Shown here: positions 1 through 8,038 of the stretch, in pieces
How positions within the stretch are numbered: position 1 is the first letter of the stretch
Layout: each line of letters begins with the position of its first letter
Assembly: GCA_021776885.1 (NCBI GenBank)
Contig: JAJFFA010000786.1
Coordinates: 1 to 14,017, forward strand
Length of the DNA stretch: 14,017 nt
DNA from: Planctomycetota bacterium
Lineage (GTDB): Bacteria; Planctomycetota; UBA1135; GCA-002686595
Reading direction: 5' to 3'
Notes under the pieces: model-generated
Told to the model about the DNA's origin: nothing
Database searches by the model: none
What the model saw: only the letters and a program-made list of their open reading frames with translations
Program-made: the position numbers and the translations under genes

Positions 1-1323
1 CTTCAAGGCGTCGAGCACGTCCTGGATCGAGATCGTCTCGAGGCCGCGGGCGGGGAGCAACGCTGGGTCGAGGTCGTCACCCGTGTAGGCCAGCAGGCTC
101 TGAGCCTGCAGCTTGCTCCCCACGCCCTCGATCGAGCGCTCGGGCACCCCGAGCTCCGCGGCCAGCTCCACGACCGTGTAGGGCGGCCGGCCGGCGAGGA
201 AGTTCACTCCGATGCGCGTCAGGGCCCGCAGGGCGAGCACCTCGTGGAAGGCCTGGTCGTGGTGCTGGGTGCGCGCGATCTGGCGGTAGGCCGGCTCGTT
301 CTGGTGGGCGAAGGCGAACTCGGCCCCGAGCAGGACCGTGACCCAGGAGGCGTAGGCCCAGACCAGGAAGATCGGGATCGCTGCGAACGAGGAGTAGATG
401 GCGTTGTAGTTCGCCATGCCGACCTGGAAGCGCACGTGCAGGATCTGCAGCAGGTGCCACAGGCTGCCGCCGATGATGCCGCCGATCACGGCGGAGCCCA
501 GGCGCGTGCGCGTGTTCGGCATGAACAGGTAGACGAAGGTGAACCCGATCCACATCGAGACCAGGGGCACCACGAACTCGATCGCGCTGCCCAGCTGCAG
601 GCGCTCCTCCAGGGTCCCCAGAAGCTCGGTGCCCTGGGCCGTCGTGGTGATGCCCGTGGCCACGACCAGGAAGATCGGCACGATGGTCACCATCGACAGG
701 TAGTCGGAGACCTTGCGCACCAGGGAGCGCGACTTGCGCACGCCCCAGATCTCGTTGAAGGACTGCTCGATCGCCCCCAGCAACTTGATCACCGCGTAGA
801 CCAGGACGGCCAGGCCGAAGAAGCCCAGGCTGCCCACGTTCGTACCCTCGACGAAGGACAGCATCTTGTCGATCGCGAGGCGCACCTCCTGCCCCCCCTG
901 GGTGCTGGCCGTCACGCCGGCGCTGGCGGCCTCGGAGTCCGCTGCGACCACGCCGAAGGTGCGATCGAGGAAGGGCCGAATCGACTTGTCGATCAGGGCG
1001 TTGTAGGCACCCAGCCCCTTGGCCACCGAGAAGGCGAAGGCCAGGAGTGGCACCAGGGACAGGACCGTGATGTAGGTCAGGGCCGAGGCGCGGAAGAGGC
1101 ACTTGTCTTCGATGAAGCCGCGCACGGCCAGGAAGAGCACGCGCGTGGCCTTGTAGAAGAGCGCCCTGAAGGTCGGCAGCGCGCGCAGGTCCATGGCCCA
1201 CACGTCGCGCTGCAGGAACTCGCGTCCGCGGCGCAGCTTGTGCTCGGTCCAGCCCTCCCGCGAGCCGCGCTCGTCCGGATCGGGCGAAGCGCTCGAATCG
1301 GCGTCCTTGTTCGAATCCCGCAT
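1..1323 (-). CDS. YihY/BrkB-family integral membrane protein (partial, runs off left edge)
   Basis: The reverse frame is open from ATG at 1323 to base 1, giving 441 residues with no stop, so the C-terminus lies outside the window. The family is a polytopic inner-membrane protein of uncertain transport role. It was once misannotated as ribonuclease BN. A charged N-terminus of about 55 residues precedes the first membrane segment (RASALTYITVLSLVPLLAF, residues 78-96), a family signature. More hydrophobic segments follow near 163-183, 208-224, 248-268, 276-293 and 311-333, the last inside the typical block YNAIYSSFAAIPIFLVWAYA. Residues about 358-415 are soluble and look like a winged-helix tail, which many longer family members carry. 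An acidic, Gln-rich loop at 129-148 is unusual. No Shine-Dalgarno sequence precedes the ATG, and a promoter-like TAGAAT lies only 12 bases upstream. The family call is secure; substrate and function are unknown. Confidence 0.9.
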   Translation of the reverse strand, partial: MRDSNKDADSSASPDPDERGSREGWTEHKLRRGREFLQRDVWAMDLRALPTFRALFYKATRVLFLAVRGFIEDKCLFRASALTYITVLSLVPLLAFAFSVAKGLGAYNALIDKSIRPFLDRTFGVVAADSEAASAGVTASTQGGQEVRLAIDKMLSFVEGTNVGSLGFFGLAVLVYAVIKLLGAIEQSFNEIWGVRKSRSLVRKVSDYLSMVTIVPIFLVVATGITTTAQGTELLGTLEERLQLGSAIEFVVPLVSMWIGFTFVYLFMPNTRTRLGSAVIGGIIGGSLWHLLQILHVRFQVGMANYNAIYSSFAAIPIFLVWAYASWVTVLLGAEFAFAHQNEPAYRQIARTQHHDQAFHEVLALRALTRIGVNFLAGRPPYTVVELAAELGVPERSIEGVGSKLQAQSLLAYTGDDLDPALLPARGLETISIQDVLDALK

Positions 1324-1333
1324 GAGAGGCCGG

Positions 1334-1343
1334 GGATTCTAAC
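1334..1343 (-). promoter_or_regulatory. Candidate promoter element GTTAGAATCC upstream of the YihY gene
   Basis: Read on the minus strand this is GTTAGAATCC, containing a good -10-like hexamer TAGAAT (1336-1341) in otherwise very GC-rich DNA. The same ten bases occur upstream of gpmA at 8815-8824. There is no convincing -35 box. Only 12 bases separate the hexamer from the ATG, so any transcript starting there would have a leader of about five bases, that is, be nearly leaderless. Assignment as a promoter is inference. Confidence 0.45.
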
Positions 1344-1350
1344 AAAGGAG

Positions 1351-1382
1351 CGGGACGGTACCGATCGCTCGGCGCCGTCCCG
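1351..1382 (-). terminator. Hairpin between the actin gene and the YihY gene
   Basis: A perfect 8-bp stem CGGGACGG (1351-1358) / CCGTCCCG (1375-1382) encloses a second 4-bp stem CCGA/TCGG (1361-1364 / 1369-1372) closed by a TCGC loop. In the minus direction it is followed by CTCCTTTGTT, a weak T-rich run. It may terminate the actin transcript. The same spot is immediately upstream of the YihY promoter-like element, so a regulatory role is also possible. Confidence 0.45.
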
Positions 1383-1394
1383 TCCCCCTCAATG

Positions 1395-1417
1395 TGAGCA
1401 CGTGTTTCGCGTGCTCA
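1395..1417 (-). terminator. Hairpin 24 bases after the actin stop codon
   Basis: A perfect 8-bp inverted repeat TGAGCACG (1395-1402) / CGTGCTCA (1410-1417) has a 7-base loop. It sits just downstream of the TAA of the minus-strand actin gene, where a terminator or a 3'-end-stabilising stem would be expected. There is no U tract after it, so it is not a classical intrinsic terminator. Confidence 0.45.
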
Positions 1418-1441
1418 TCGATGTGCCAGGGTTTCTCTGGA

Positions 1442-2629
1442 TTACTTGAGCTTCTCCCAGAACTCGGCCGGCATGTCGTGGGCGATCTTGAGCGCGCCAC
1501 CGGCACCGCCGTACATCGGCTCCTCGGTGCGGATCACCTTGCCGCCGCCGAGCTGGTTCATCATCTCGCGCTCGATAGCGACATCCAGGCCGCGGATCTG
1601 GGAGCCACCGCCGGCCAGCAGCACGCGGTTCTTCAGGCGATCCTGGAACTCGGGGTCGAAGGTCGACACGAGCTTGGACAGGCCCTCGACCATCGGCGGC
1701 ACGATGCTGTTGCAGGCAGCGCGCAGCTGGTCGGTGACGTCAAAGGGCGTCGGCTTGCCGTTGACCGGGAAGTTCGCCATGACCTTGTCGACCTGGTCGC
1801 CGACGTTGGAGAAGCGCTCCTTGATGTCGCGGATCATGGCCGTCGAGAACTGCGCCTCGGGGTAGGCCTCCTTGAGCAGCTCGGCGAACTTGTTGTCCAC
1901 GAAGTCGCCAGCGAAGGTGACCGTGATCTGGTCGTTGTCCTCGGGCATGGTGCCGTGCATCCGGCACAGGTCGGTGGTGCCGGCGCCGATGTCGATGACG
2001 AGCACGTCGTCGAGCATGTCGAGGCCGTAGGCCACCGAGAACGGCTCGGAGCAGAGCATCACGGAATCGACCGACTCGCGCGCGGCGTCGAGGATCGCTT
2101 CCTTGTTGTTGATCGAGACCTGCGCCGGAGCGCCGATCACGGCGTAGACCAGCTCGTCCTTGCGCGGCTTGGCGCGACGGATGATCTCGGCGATCAGATC
2201 CTGGGCGGCCTGCAGGTTCTTGCTGTAGGAGCCGTCCTTCTCGCTGCACTTGAGCACGCCGTGCTCGAGCGGGCGATAGAAGTCGAGCGACAGGCGCTTC
2301 TCGACGGCCTCGCTACCGACGAGGACGTCCTTCTTCAGCAGCTTGCGGCTGACGGCATCCTTGGGGTAGCCGACGTAGGAGGCGACGGTCTCGCGCACGC
2401 CGTTGCTGGCGGACACGGAGGTCCGGGACGTTCCCAGGTCGATCCCGAGGTACAGGACGCCTTCGGTCTTCTTGGGGGCGGCATCGGCCATCTCGTCGCT
2501 CGAGCTGGTGCTCGCAACGGCGGTGGCGCTGGCCTTGGGCGGCTCGGGGGCGGGGGTCGACGCCTTCGTCGAGTTCGACTTCGGCTCGCCTTCCGACTGG
2601 TTGAGATCGCCCTTGTTCTTCTTACTCAT
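1442..2629 (-). CDS. MamK/MreB-type bacterial actin-like ATPase
   Basis: The 395-residue protein has the full actin-fold ATPase signature: phosphate-1 motif LGIDLGTSRTSV (61-72), YAVIGAPA (162-169), SEPF with a candidate catalytic Glu195, phosphate-2 motif DIGAGTTD (213-220) and adenosine motif LLAGGGSQIRGL (337-348). From memory it matches magnetosome actin MamK more closely than MreB: VGYPKD after phosphate-1, a DVT block before the last helix pair, and a PAEFWEKL C-terminus like the end of MamK. Known MamK proteins form ATP-dependent cytoplasmic filaments; filament formation here is inferred. An N-terminal extension of about 57 residues rich in Ser, Thr, Pro, Ala and Lys has no counterpart in MamK and looks disordered. 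The start is supported by AGGAG nine bases upstream (2639-2643). The upstream neighbour is a degenerate GGDEF/coiled-coil gene on the same strand. No other magnetosome genes are visible, so the symbol mamK is not assigned. Confidence 0.88.
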   Translation of the reverse strand: MSKKNKGDLNQSEGEPKSNSTKASTPAPEPPKASATAVASTSSSDEMADAAPKKTEGVLYLGIDLGTSRTSVSASNGVRETVASYVGYPKDAVSRKLLKKDVLVGSEAVEKRLSLDFYRPLEHGVLKCSEKDGSYSKNLQAAQDLIAEIIRRAKPRKDELVYAVIGAPAQVSINNKEAILDAARESVDSVMLCSEPFSVAYGLDMLDDVLVIDIGAGTTDLCRMHGTMPEDNDQITVTFAGDFVDNKFAELLKEAYPEAQFSTAMIRDIKERFSNVGDQVDKVMANFPVNGKPTPFDVTDQLRAACNSIVPPMVEGLSKLVSTFDPEFQDRLKNRVLLAGGGSQIRGLDVAIEREMMNQLGGGKVIRTEEPMYGGAGGALKIAHDMPAEFWEKLK

Positions 2630-2638
2630 ACGACTGCT

Positions 2639-2643
2639 CTCCT
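2639..2643 (-). promoter_or_regulatory. Shine-Dalgarno site of the actin-like gene
   Basis: The minus strand reads AGGAG nine bases before the ATG at 2629. It is one of only two clear Shine-Dalgarno sites in the window (the other precedes the GTG at 10247), and it fixes the long N-terminal extension as translated. Confidence 0.7.
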
Positions 2644-2704
2644 GAGATCTGCTTGGCTGCTATCCGGGCCCCGACGTAGTGCGGGAGGGGGGTGGTACGA
2701 ACAC

Positions 2705-3718
2705 TCATTGATCGGCTCCCGGGTCCTTTTTCTTCTGCAAAGCGAAGTTCGCTTCGAAGATTACCGCGAGCATCTCCTTCTTCTGGCCGGCATCGGGGTC
2801 GTCCCCGAGGCCTTGTACGTCTCGATACATCGACGCCACGCCGCCATCGACGACCTTCATGGCCGCCACGCGCCGTAGCTCGGCCTCGGTGCCGTCCAGG
2901 CTCTGGGTGAGCTTCTGGATGCGGCGCTCGAGCATGTCGATCTGGCTGTTGCGCTCGGTCAGCTGCTGGACCGTCGAGGAGGTCAAGAGGCGCTGGTGCT
3001 GCTGGCGCACGATGTCGATCACGCCCTTGGTCAGGCGCACGACGCCGGGAGACTGGTCCTTCTCGTGGCGGAAGGCGTGGACGATCTCGTCGATCAGTTC
3101 GCGCCCCCAGACCTCCTCGAAGGTCTCCGTGGCCGCCTCGGCGCGCTTCTGCTGCGCCGCGAGCTGGCCGACCTGGGCCTCGATGTCCGCGCGCAGCTGA
3201 TCCAGCTCGGACTCGACGTCCTTCCACTGGACCACCTTGTTGCCCCCGGCCTGGTTGGCCAGGGTCAGCCCGGTCTCGGCCTCGTCGAGCAAGACCTCGA
3301 AGCTGACCGGCCCGGGGTGCTGGTTGTGCCCGACCCCCACGCTGACGGTCACCAGGCGCTCGTCGTCGACCTGGATGCCCATGACGCGCTCGATCAGGGC
3401 CTCGCCCATGGCCTGCACGTCGCTGGGGTCGTGGTGCGGGAAGACCGCGACGACCAGGTGCTCCTTGGTCAGCCCCAGGCCCTGGATCCCGTTCTCGCTG
3501 GTCAGAGTCTTCAGCGCACCGAAGACCTGGGGCACGATCTGGCGCCGGATGGGGGCGTCGTCGTCGCGCCGGAACCCGTCCAGCCCGATCATCAGGCAGG
3601 TGATGGGGTAGGAGCGCTGGATCGCCTTGTCCACCTCCAGCCGCATGAGCTGGAGCATCTGGGACACCGACAGGCCCGGGGTGCGGGCTGTCGAGGTAGG
3701 GGCGACCTCTGAGGACAT
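2705..3718 (-). CDS. Degenerate GGDEF-domain protein with C-terminal coiled coil
   Basis: The protein has 337 residues starting at ATG 3718. Residues about 22-165 follow the diguanylate-cyclase fold: a helix LMRLEVDKAIQRSYPITCLMIGLDGF (read as two parts, 24-32 and 33-49), the strand VTVSVGVG (123-130), and the family-ending helix LLDEAETGLTLANQAGGNKV (143-162). Where active enzymes carry GGDEF this protein has GLTKEHLVV (82-90), so the catalytic signature is missing and cyclic-di-GMP synthesis is not expected. Residues about 166-205 and 235-285 are long charged, Gln/Leu-rich helices predicted to coil. A helical middle (200-245) and a basic tail end the protein. No membrane segment or receiver domain is seen. 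The open frame continues upstream antisense to glnS, but that part is discarded because the GGDEF-like homology begins after 3718. The actin-like gene lies 75 bases downstream, so a shared transcript and a partner or adaptor role are plausible inferences. Confidence 0.72.
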   Translation of the reverse strand: MSSEVAPTSTARTPGLSVSQMLQLMRLEVDKAIQRSYPITCLMIGLDGFRRDDDAPIRRQIVPQVFGALKTLTSENGIQGLGLTKEHLVVAVFPHHDPSDVQAMGEALIERVMGIQVDDERLVTVSVGVGHNQHPGPVSFEVLLDEAETGLTLANQAGGNKVVQWKDVESELDQLRADIEAQVGQLAAQQKRAEAATETFEEVWGRELIDEIVHAFRHEKDQSPGVVRLTKGVIDIVRQQHQRLLTSSTVQQLTERNSQIDMLERRIQKLTQSLDGTEAELRRVAAMKVVDGGVASMYRDVQGLGDDPDAGQKKEMLAVIFEANFALQKKKDPGADQ

Positions 3719-3817
3719 GACCGAGCCAGTCGACCTGCGCGGTGCCCCAGCTTGAGGTAAGCCGCAGGTTCCGCTCGGCCCGGGCCGTGGAGGCCCCTGG
3801 GAGCTATCATCCGCAGG
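3719..3817. promoter_or_regulatory. Divergent intergenic region between the GGDEF-like gene and glnS
   Basis: This 99-base region must drive both directions. On the plus strand TATCAT (3805-3810) lies seven bases before the glnS ATG, the distance at which transcription would begin on or next to the start codon. No good -35 box is seen, and no clear hexamer faces the GGDEF-like gene. The glnS start has CGCAGG just before it but no proper Shine-Dalgarno spacing. Confidence 0.4.
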
Positions 3818-5499
<1,682 letters not shown>

Positions 5500-5503
<4 letters not shown>

Positions 5504-6486
5504 ACCGCTGGTACGACGACGCCCAGCCCCTGCGTCTGGGTGTCTCCGCGTGTCTCCTGGGACAGGAGGTGCGCTACGACGGCGGGCACAAGAAGAACCA
5601 CTTCGTCACCGAGGGCCTGGGGGCCTACGTCGAGTGGCAAGCGGTCTGCCCGGAGCTGGAGGTCGGCATGGGCGTGCCGCGGCCCAGCGTGCGCCTGCTG
5701 GACGCCGACGGTGCTTCGCGCATGGTCGAGCCGCGCTCGGGCGAGGACTGGACCGAGCGCATGCAGACCTTTGCCGAGACCCGCGTCGAGGCCCTGGACG
5801 CCGGGGCCGCGGACGCCGGCGGGCTCGACGGCTTCGTGCTCAAGAAGGGCTCGCCCTCGTGCGGCCTCGAGCGCATCCGCGTCTACCGCGAGAACGGCAT
5901 GCCCAGCGAGCGCACCGACTCGGGCCTCTTCACCCAGGCCCTACGCCGGCGCTACCCGCTCCTGCCCCTGGAGGAGGAGGGTCGCCTGAACGACCCGCGC
6001 CTGCGCGAGAACTTCGTCGAGCGCGTCTTCGCCCGCAACCGCTGGCGCGTCTTCCTGGCACGCGGCGCCTCGCGCGGGAAGCTGGTCGAGTTCCTGACCG
6101 CGCACAAGATGCTGCTGCGCTGCCACGACGAGGACGGCTACCGGCGCATCGGCCGCCTGGTGGGTGAGGCGGGCTCCATGCCGGACGCACAGCTCTTCGA
6201 CGAGTTCGAGCAGCTCTTCCAGCAGACCTTCGCCAAGCTGGCCTCGCCGAAGCGCCACGCCAACGTCCTGCAGCACGCCATGGGCTACTTCAAGGACATC
6301 CTCGAGCTCAGCGACAAGCAGGAGCTGCTCGACTCGATCAACCAGTACCGCCTGGGCTTCCTGCCCCTCGTCGTGCCCCTGACCCTGGTCCGCTTCCACA
6401 TCCGCAAGCACGGCATCGAGTACCTGGCGGGCCAGCTCTACTTCGATCCGCACCCGCGCGAGCTGATGCTGCGCTGCTACTCCTGA
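5500..6486 (+). CDS. DUF523 + DUF1722 protein, RudS-like (probable tRNA 4-thiouridine desulfidase)
   Basis: The 328-residue protein starts at TTG 5500, and the start overlaps the glnS stop as TTGA; no ATG or GTG lies in frame before the conserved motif. Residues about 11-155 are DUF523 (TudS-like): SACLLGQEVRYDGG (16-29), VCPE (49-52) and KKGSPSCGLERI (115-126). Cys18, Cys50 and Cys121 are positioned like the three cysteines that hold the [4Fe-4S] cluster in thiouracil desulfidases. Residues about 190-310 are DUF1722 (as in YbgA), with LVEFLTAHKMLL, a conserved KRHANVLQHAMGYFK block and LVRFHIRKHGIEYL. From memory, two-domain proteins of this build (RudS) remove sulfur from 4-thiouridine in tRNA. 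That function is transferred by domain architecture and not proven here. Coupling to glnS supports a tRNA role. Only 17 bases separate it from the convergent gene downstream. Confidence 0.85.
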
Positions 6487-6503
6487 GGGCTGCGCGCGGC
6501 GCG

Positions 6504-7493
6504 TCAGTGGCCGCTGACCTGCCCCTCGGTCAGGGCGTAGACGGCGAACTGCGGCACCCAGTGGTCGTAGGCGAAGAAGTTTCCGGCGCGCAGCATGTGC
6601 TGACGCACGCCCTCGATGACGTGCAAGCGCACCGAGCGCCGCAGCCGGCGCGCCTCGTCCGGGTCGGCGACACGCTGCGCCAGGGCGCTGAGGGCCCAGA
6701 TGCGCGACCAGCCCATCCCGGCCCCGTGCAGTGCAGTGATCTGGTTGGCCTCGAGGTGCTCGCGCGGAATGGGGCCTTGCAGCGCGAGGAACTGCTCCAG
6801 GGTCGCCGCGTCCTGGGTGCGCGCCACGAGGTAGGTCCAGTTGCCTGCGACCGAGAAGAACTCCGCGGCGTTCAGGTCCGCACCGAAGCTCGTCCCCATG
6901 GGACGAATCAGCTGGTTCTCGACCAGGGCCTCGATCCGCTCGCGCACGCTGGCGTTGCCCGTGTGCGCGTACCAGGACCAGAGCTGGACGACCGCCCACG
7001 GCGCGTTCTGATACTCGTGGGTCAGGGGCGCGATGGGATTCGACTCGAAGAAGCTCAGCATCGACCCCGCGATGTCCTGGGCCAGGGGTCGCAGGCGCTG
7101 GGCATCGGGACGCCCCGTCTCCGTGCACCACAGCTCGTACTCGAGCGCCAGGCGCAGGAACCAGGCCTTCGCGTAGCGGTAGTTGATGTTGCCCGCCTCG
7201 CCGCGGACCTTCTCGTACTCGAGCGCCGTCCAGGAGGCCTCGGCCAGGGGCTCGAACTCCGGGTGGTAGCGCGCCAGGCGGTAGGCCGCCCAGTGGGCGT
7301 GGATCGACGAGTGCAGGTCGATGCAGCCCGCGAAGACCCGCGGTCCCGCAGTCGGCTGAACGCAGGGTTCGAACAGGGGCGCCATCTCGGCCAGGATGCG
7401 GCGCGTGCCGTCGGCGGCCCGCGCGGGGACGGCCGAGGCGGCGAGCAGGACGAGGCCGACCGAAAGCGACTTCAAGGCGAGGGGGCTTCGCAT
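6504..7493 (-). CDS. Secreted DUF2891-like alpha-helical protein
   Basis: The 329-residue protein starts at ATG 7493 with a clear Sec signal peptide: MRSPLALKS, a hydrophobic core VGLVLLAAS, then cleavage after ARA (about residue 27). The mature part is all-helical, Trp/His/Tyr-rich, and reads like an alpha/alpha-barrel. The stretch FAGCIDLHSSIHAHWAAYRL (54-73) resembles the GC.DWHSsvHgHW signature of DUF2891. Further notable segments are NINYRYAKAWFLRLALEYE (102-120), PLTHEYQNAPWAVVQLWSW (156-174) and HGAGMGWSRIWALSAL (256-271). Similarity beyond the first motif is uncertain. No enzymatic activity can be named, although buried His/Asp/Trp clusters in such barrels often bind sugars. The open frame extends further upstream to 7547, but the signal peptide decides the start. 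It is divergent from the SRPBCC gene, with 77 bases between. Confidence 0.6.
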   Translation of the reverse strand: MRSPLALKSLSVGLVLLAASAVPARAADGTRRILAEMAPLFEPCVQPTAGPRVFAGCIDLHSSIHAHWAAYRLARYHPEFEPLAEASWTALEYEKVRGEAGNINYRYAKAWFLRLALEYELWCTETGRPDAQRLRPLAQDIAGSMLSFFESNPIAPLTHEYQNAPWAVVQLWSWYAHTGNASVRERIEALVENQLIRPMGTSFGADLNAAEFFSVAGNWTYLVARTQDAATLEQFLALQGPIPREHLEANQITALHGAGMGWSRIWALSALAQRVADPDEARRLRRSVRLHVIEGVRQHMLRAGNFFAYDHWVPQFAVYALTEGQVSGH

Positions 7494-7499
7494 GGCTCC

Positions 7500-7505
7500 A
7501 TCGTA
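7500..7505 (-). promoter_or_regulatory. Possible -10 hexamer TACGAT close to the DUF2891-like start
   Basis: On the minus strand TACGAT ends six bases before the ATG at 7493, which would place transcription start at the start codon. No -35 box is recognisable. This is a weak candidate, listed because it fits the same spacing pattern as TATCAT before glnS. Confidence 0.25.
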
Positions 7506-7570
7506 GGCCACGCGCGGTGATTTGGCCCGGCCGCCGCATCCGCGCACACCGGCGCCGCGAAAACGCGCTC

Positions 7571-8017
7571 ATGAAGCTCTTCCAGCTCGAGCGCCAGGTC
7601 GAGCTCGGACGCCCGATCGACGAGGTCTTCGCCTTCTTCGCGGACCCGAGGAACCTCGACGCGCTCACCCCGCCCTGGCTCGCCTTCCGGATCGAGACGC
7701 CCGACGTCGAGATGCGGGAAGGAACACGCATCGACTACTCCCTGCGCCTGCACGGCGTGCCGATCTCCTGGACCAGCGAGATCACCGCCTGGGACCCGCC
7801 GCGGGGCTTCGTCGACGAGCAGCGCCGGGGCCCCTACCGGCGCTGGCGCCACGAGCACACCTTCGAGGCCCTGGACGGCCAGCGCACCCTGGCGCGCGAC
7901 CGCCTCGAGTACGCCGTCCCGGGTGGAGCGCTGGTGCGCCGGCTGCTCGTCGCCCGCGACCTCGAGCGCATCTTCAACCACCGCAAGCAGCGCATGCTCG
8001 ATCTCCTGGACCACTGA
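7571..8017 (+). CDS. SRPBCC-fold (START/Bet v1-like) ligand-binding protein
   Basis: The 148-residue protein has the characteristic polyketide cyclase/dehydrase-type layout. An N-terminal strand leads into IDEVFAFFADPRNLDALTPP (17-36), followed by WLAFRIETP, REGTRIDYSLRLHGVPISWT, WDPPRGFVDEQRRGPYRRW, a HEHTFEAL strand, and a long C-terminal helix VARDLERIFNHRKQRMLDLL. These blocks are the hallmark of a widespread bacterial SRPBCC subgroup that is often annotated only as cell-division inhibitor-like or ligand-binding. The fold forms a hydrophobic cavity, but the ligand is unknown. ATG 7571 is chosen because the conserved part starts directly after it; the in-frame ATG at 7517 would add an Arg-rich tail not expected in the family. 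No Shine-Dalgarno site is visible. It ends 21 bases from the convergent gpmA. Confidence 0.82.
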   Translation: MKLFQLERQVELGRPIDEVFAFFADPRNLDALTPPWLAFRIETPDVEMREGTRIDYSLRLHGVPISWTSEITAWDPPRGFVDEQRRGPYRRWRHEHTFEALDGQRTLARDRLEYAVPGGALVRRLLVARDLERIFNHRKQRMLDLLDH

Positions 8018-8038
8018 CCCCGGCCGACCGGTCGCGCC

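Noticed and set aside
77..1345. Long minus-strand open frame overlapping the YihY gene in another frame
   Set aside because: Arg/Gly/Pro-rich composition without motifs; the YihY frame on the same strand has clear family signatures and runs to the edge.
1442..2629. A magnetosome gene island around the MamK-like gene
   Set aside because: None of the neighbours (YihY, GGDEF-like, glnS) is a magnetosome gene, and no other mam-type protein is visible.
1394..2878. A 494-codon plus-strand open frame opposite the actin gene
   Set aside because: It lies antisense to a protein with clear ATPase motifs; its product is His/Leu/Val/Asp-rich shadow sequence, as expected from strong GC third-position bias.
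5941..7731. A 596-codon minus-strand open frame spanning the end of the RudS-like gene and the DUF2891-like gene
   Set aside because: It is antisense to conserved DUF1722 sequence and out of frame with the signal-peptide protein.
8018..8038. Palindrome CGACCGGTCG (8025-8034) in the convergent gap between the SRPBCC gene and gpmA, as a bidirectional terminator
   Set aside because: It has no loop and no T run on either side; a 10-base GC palindrome is too weak to call.
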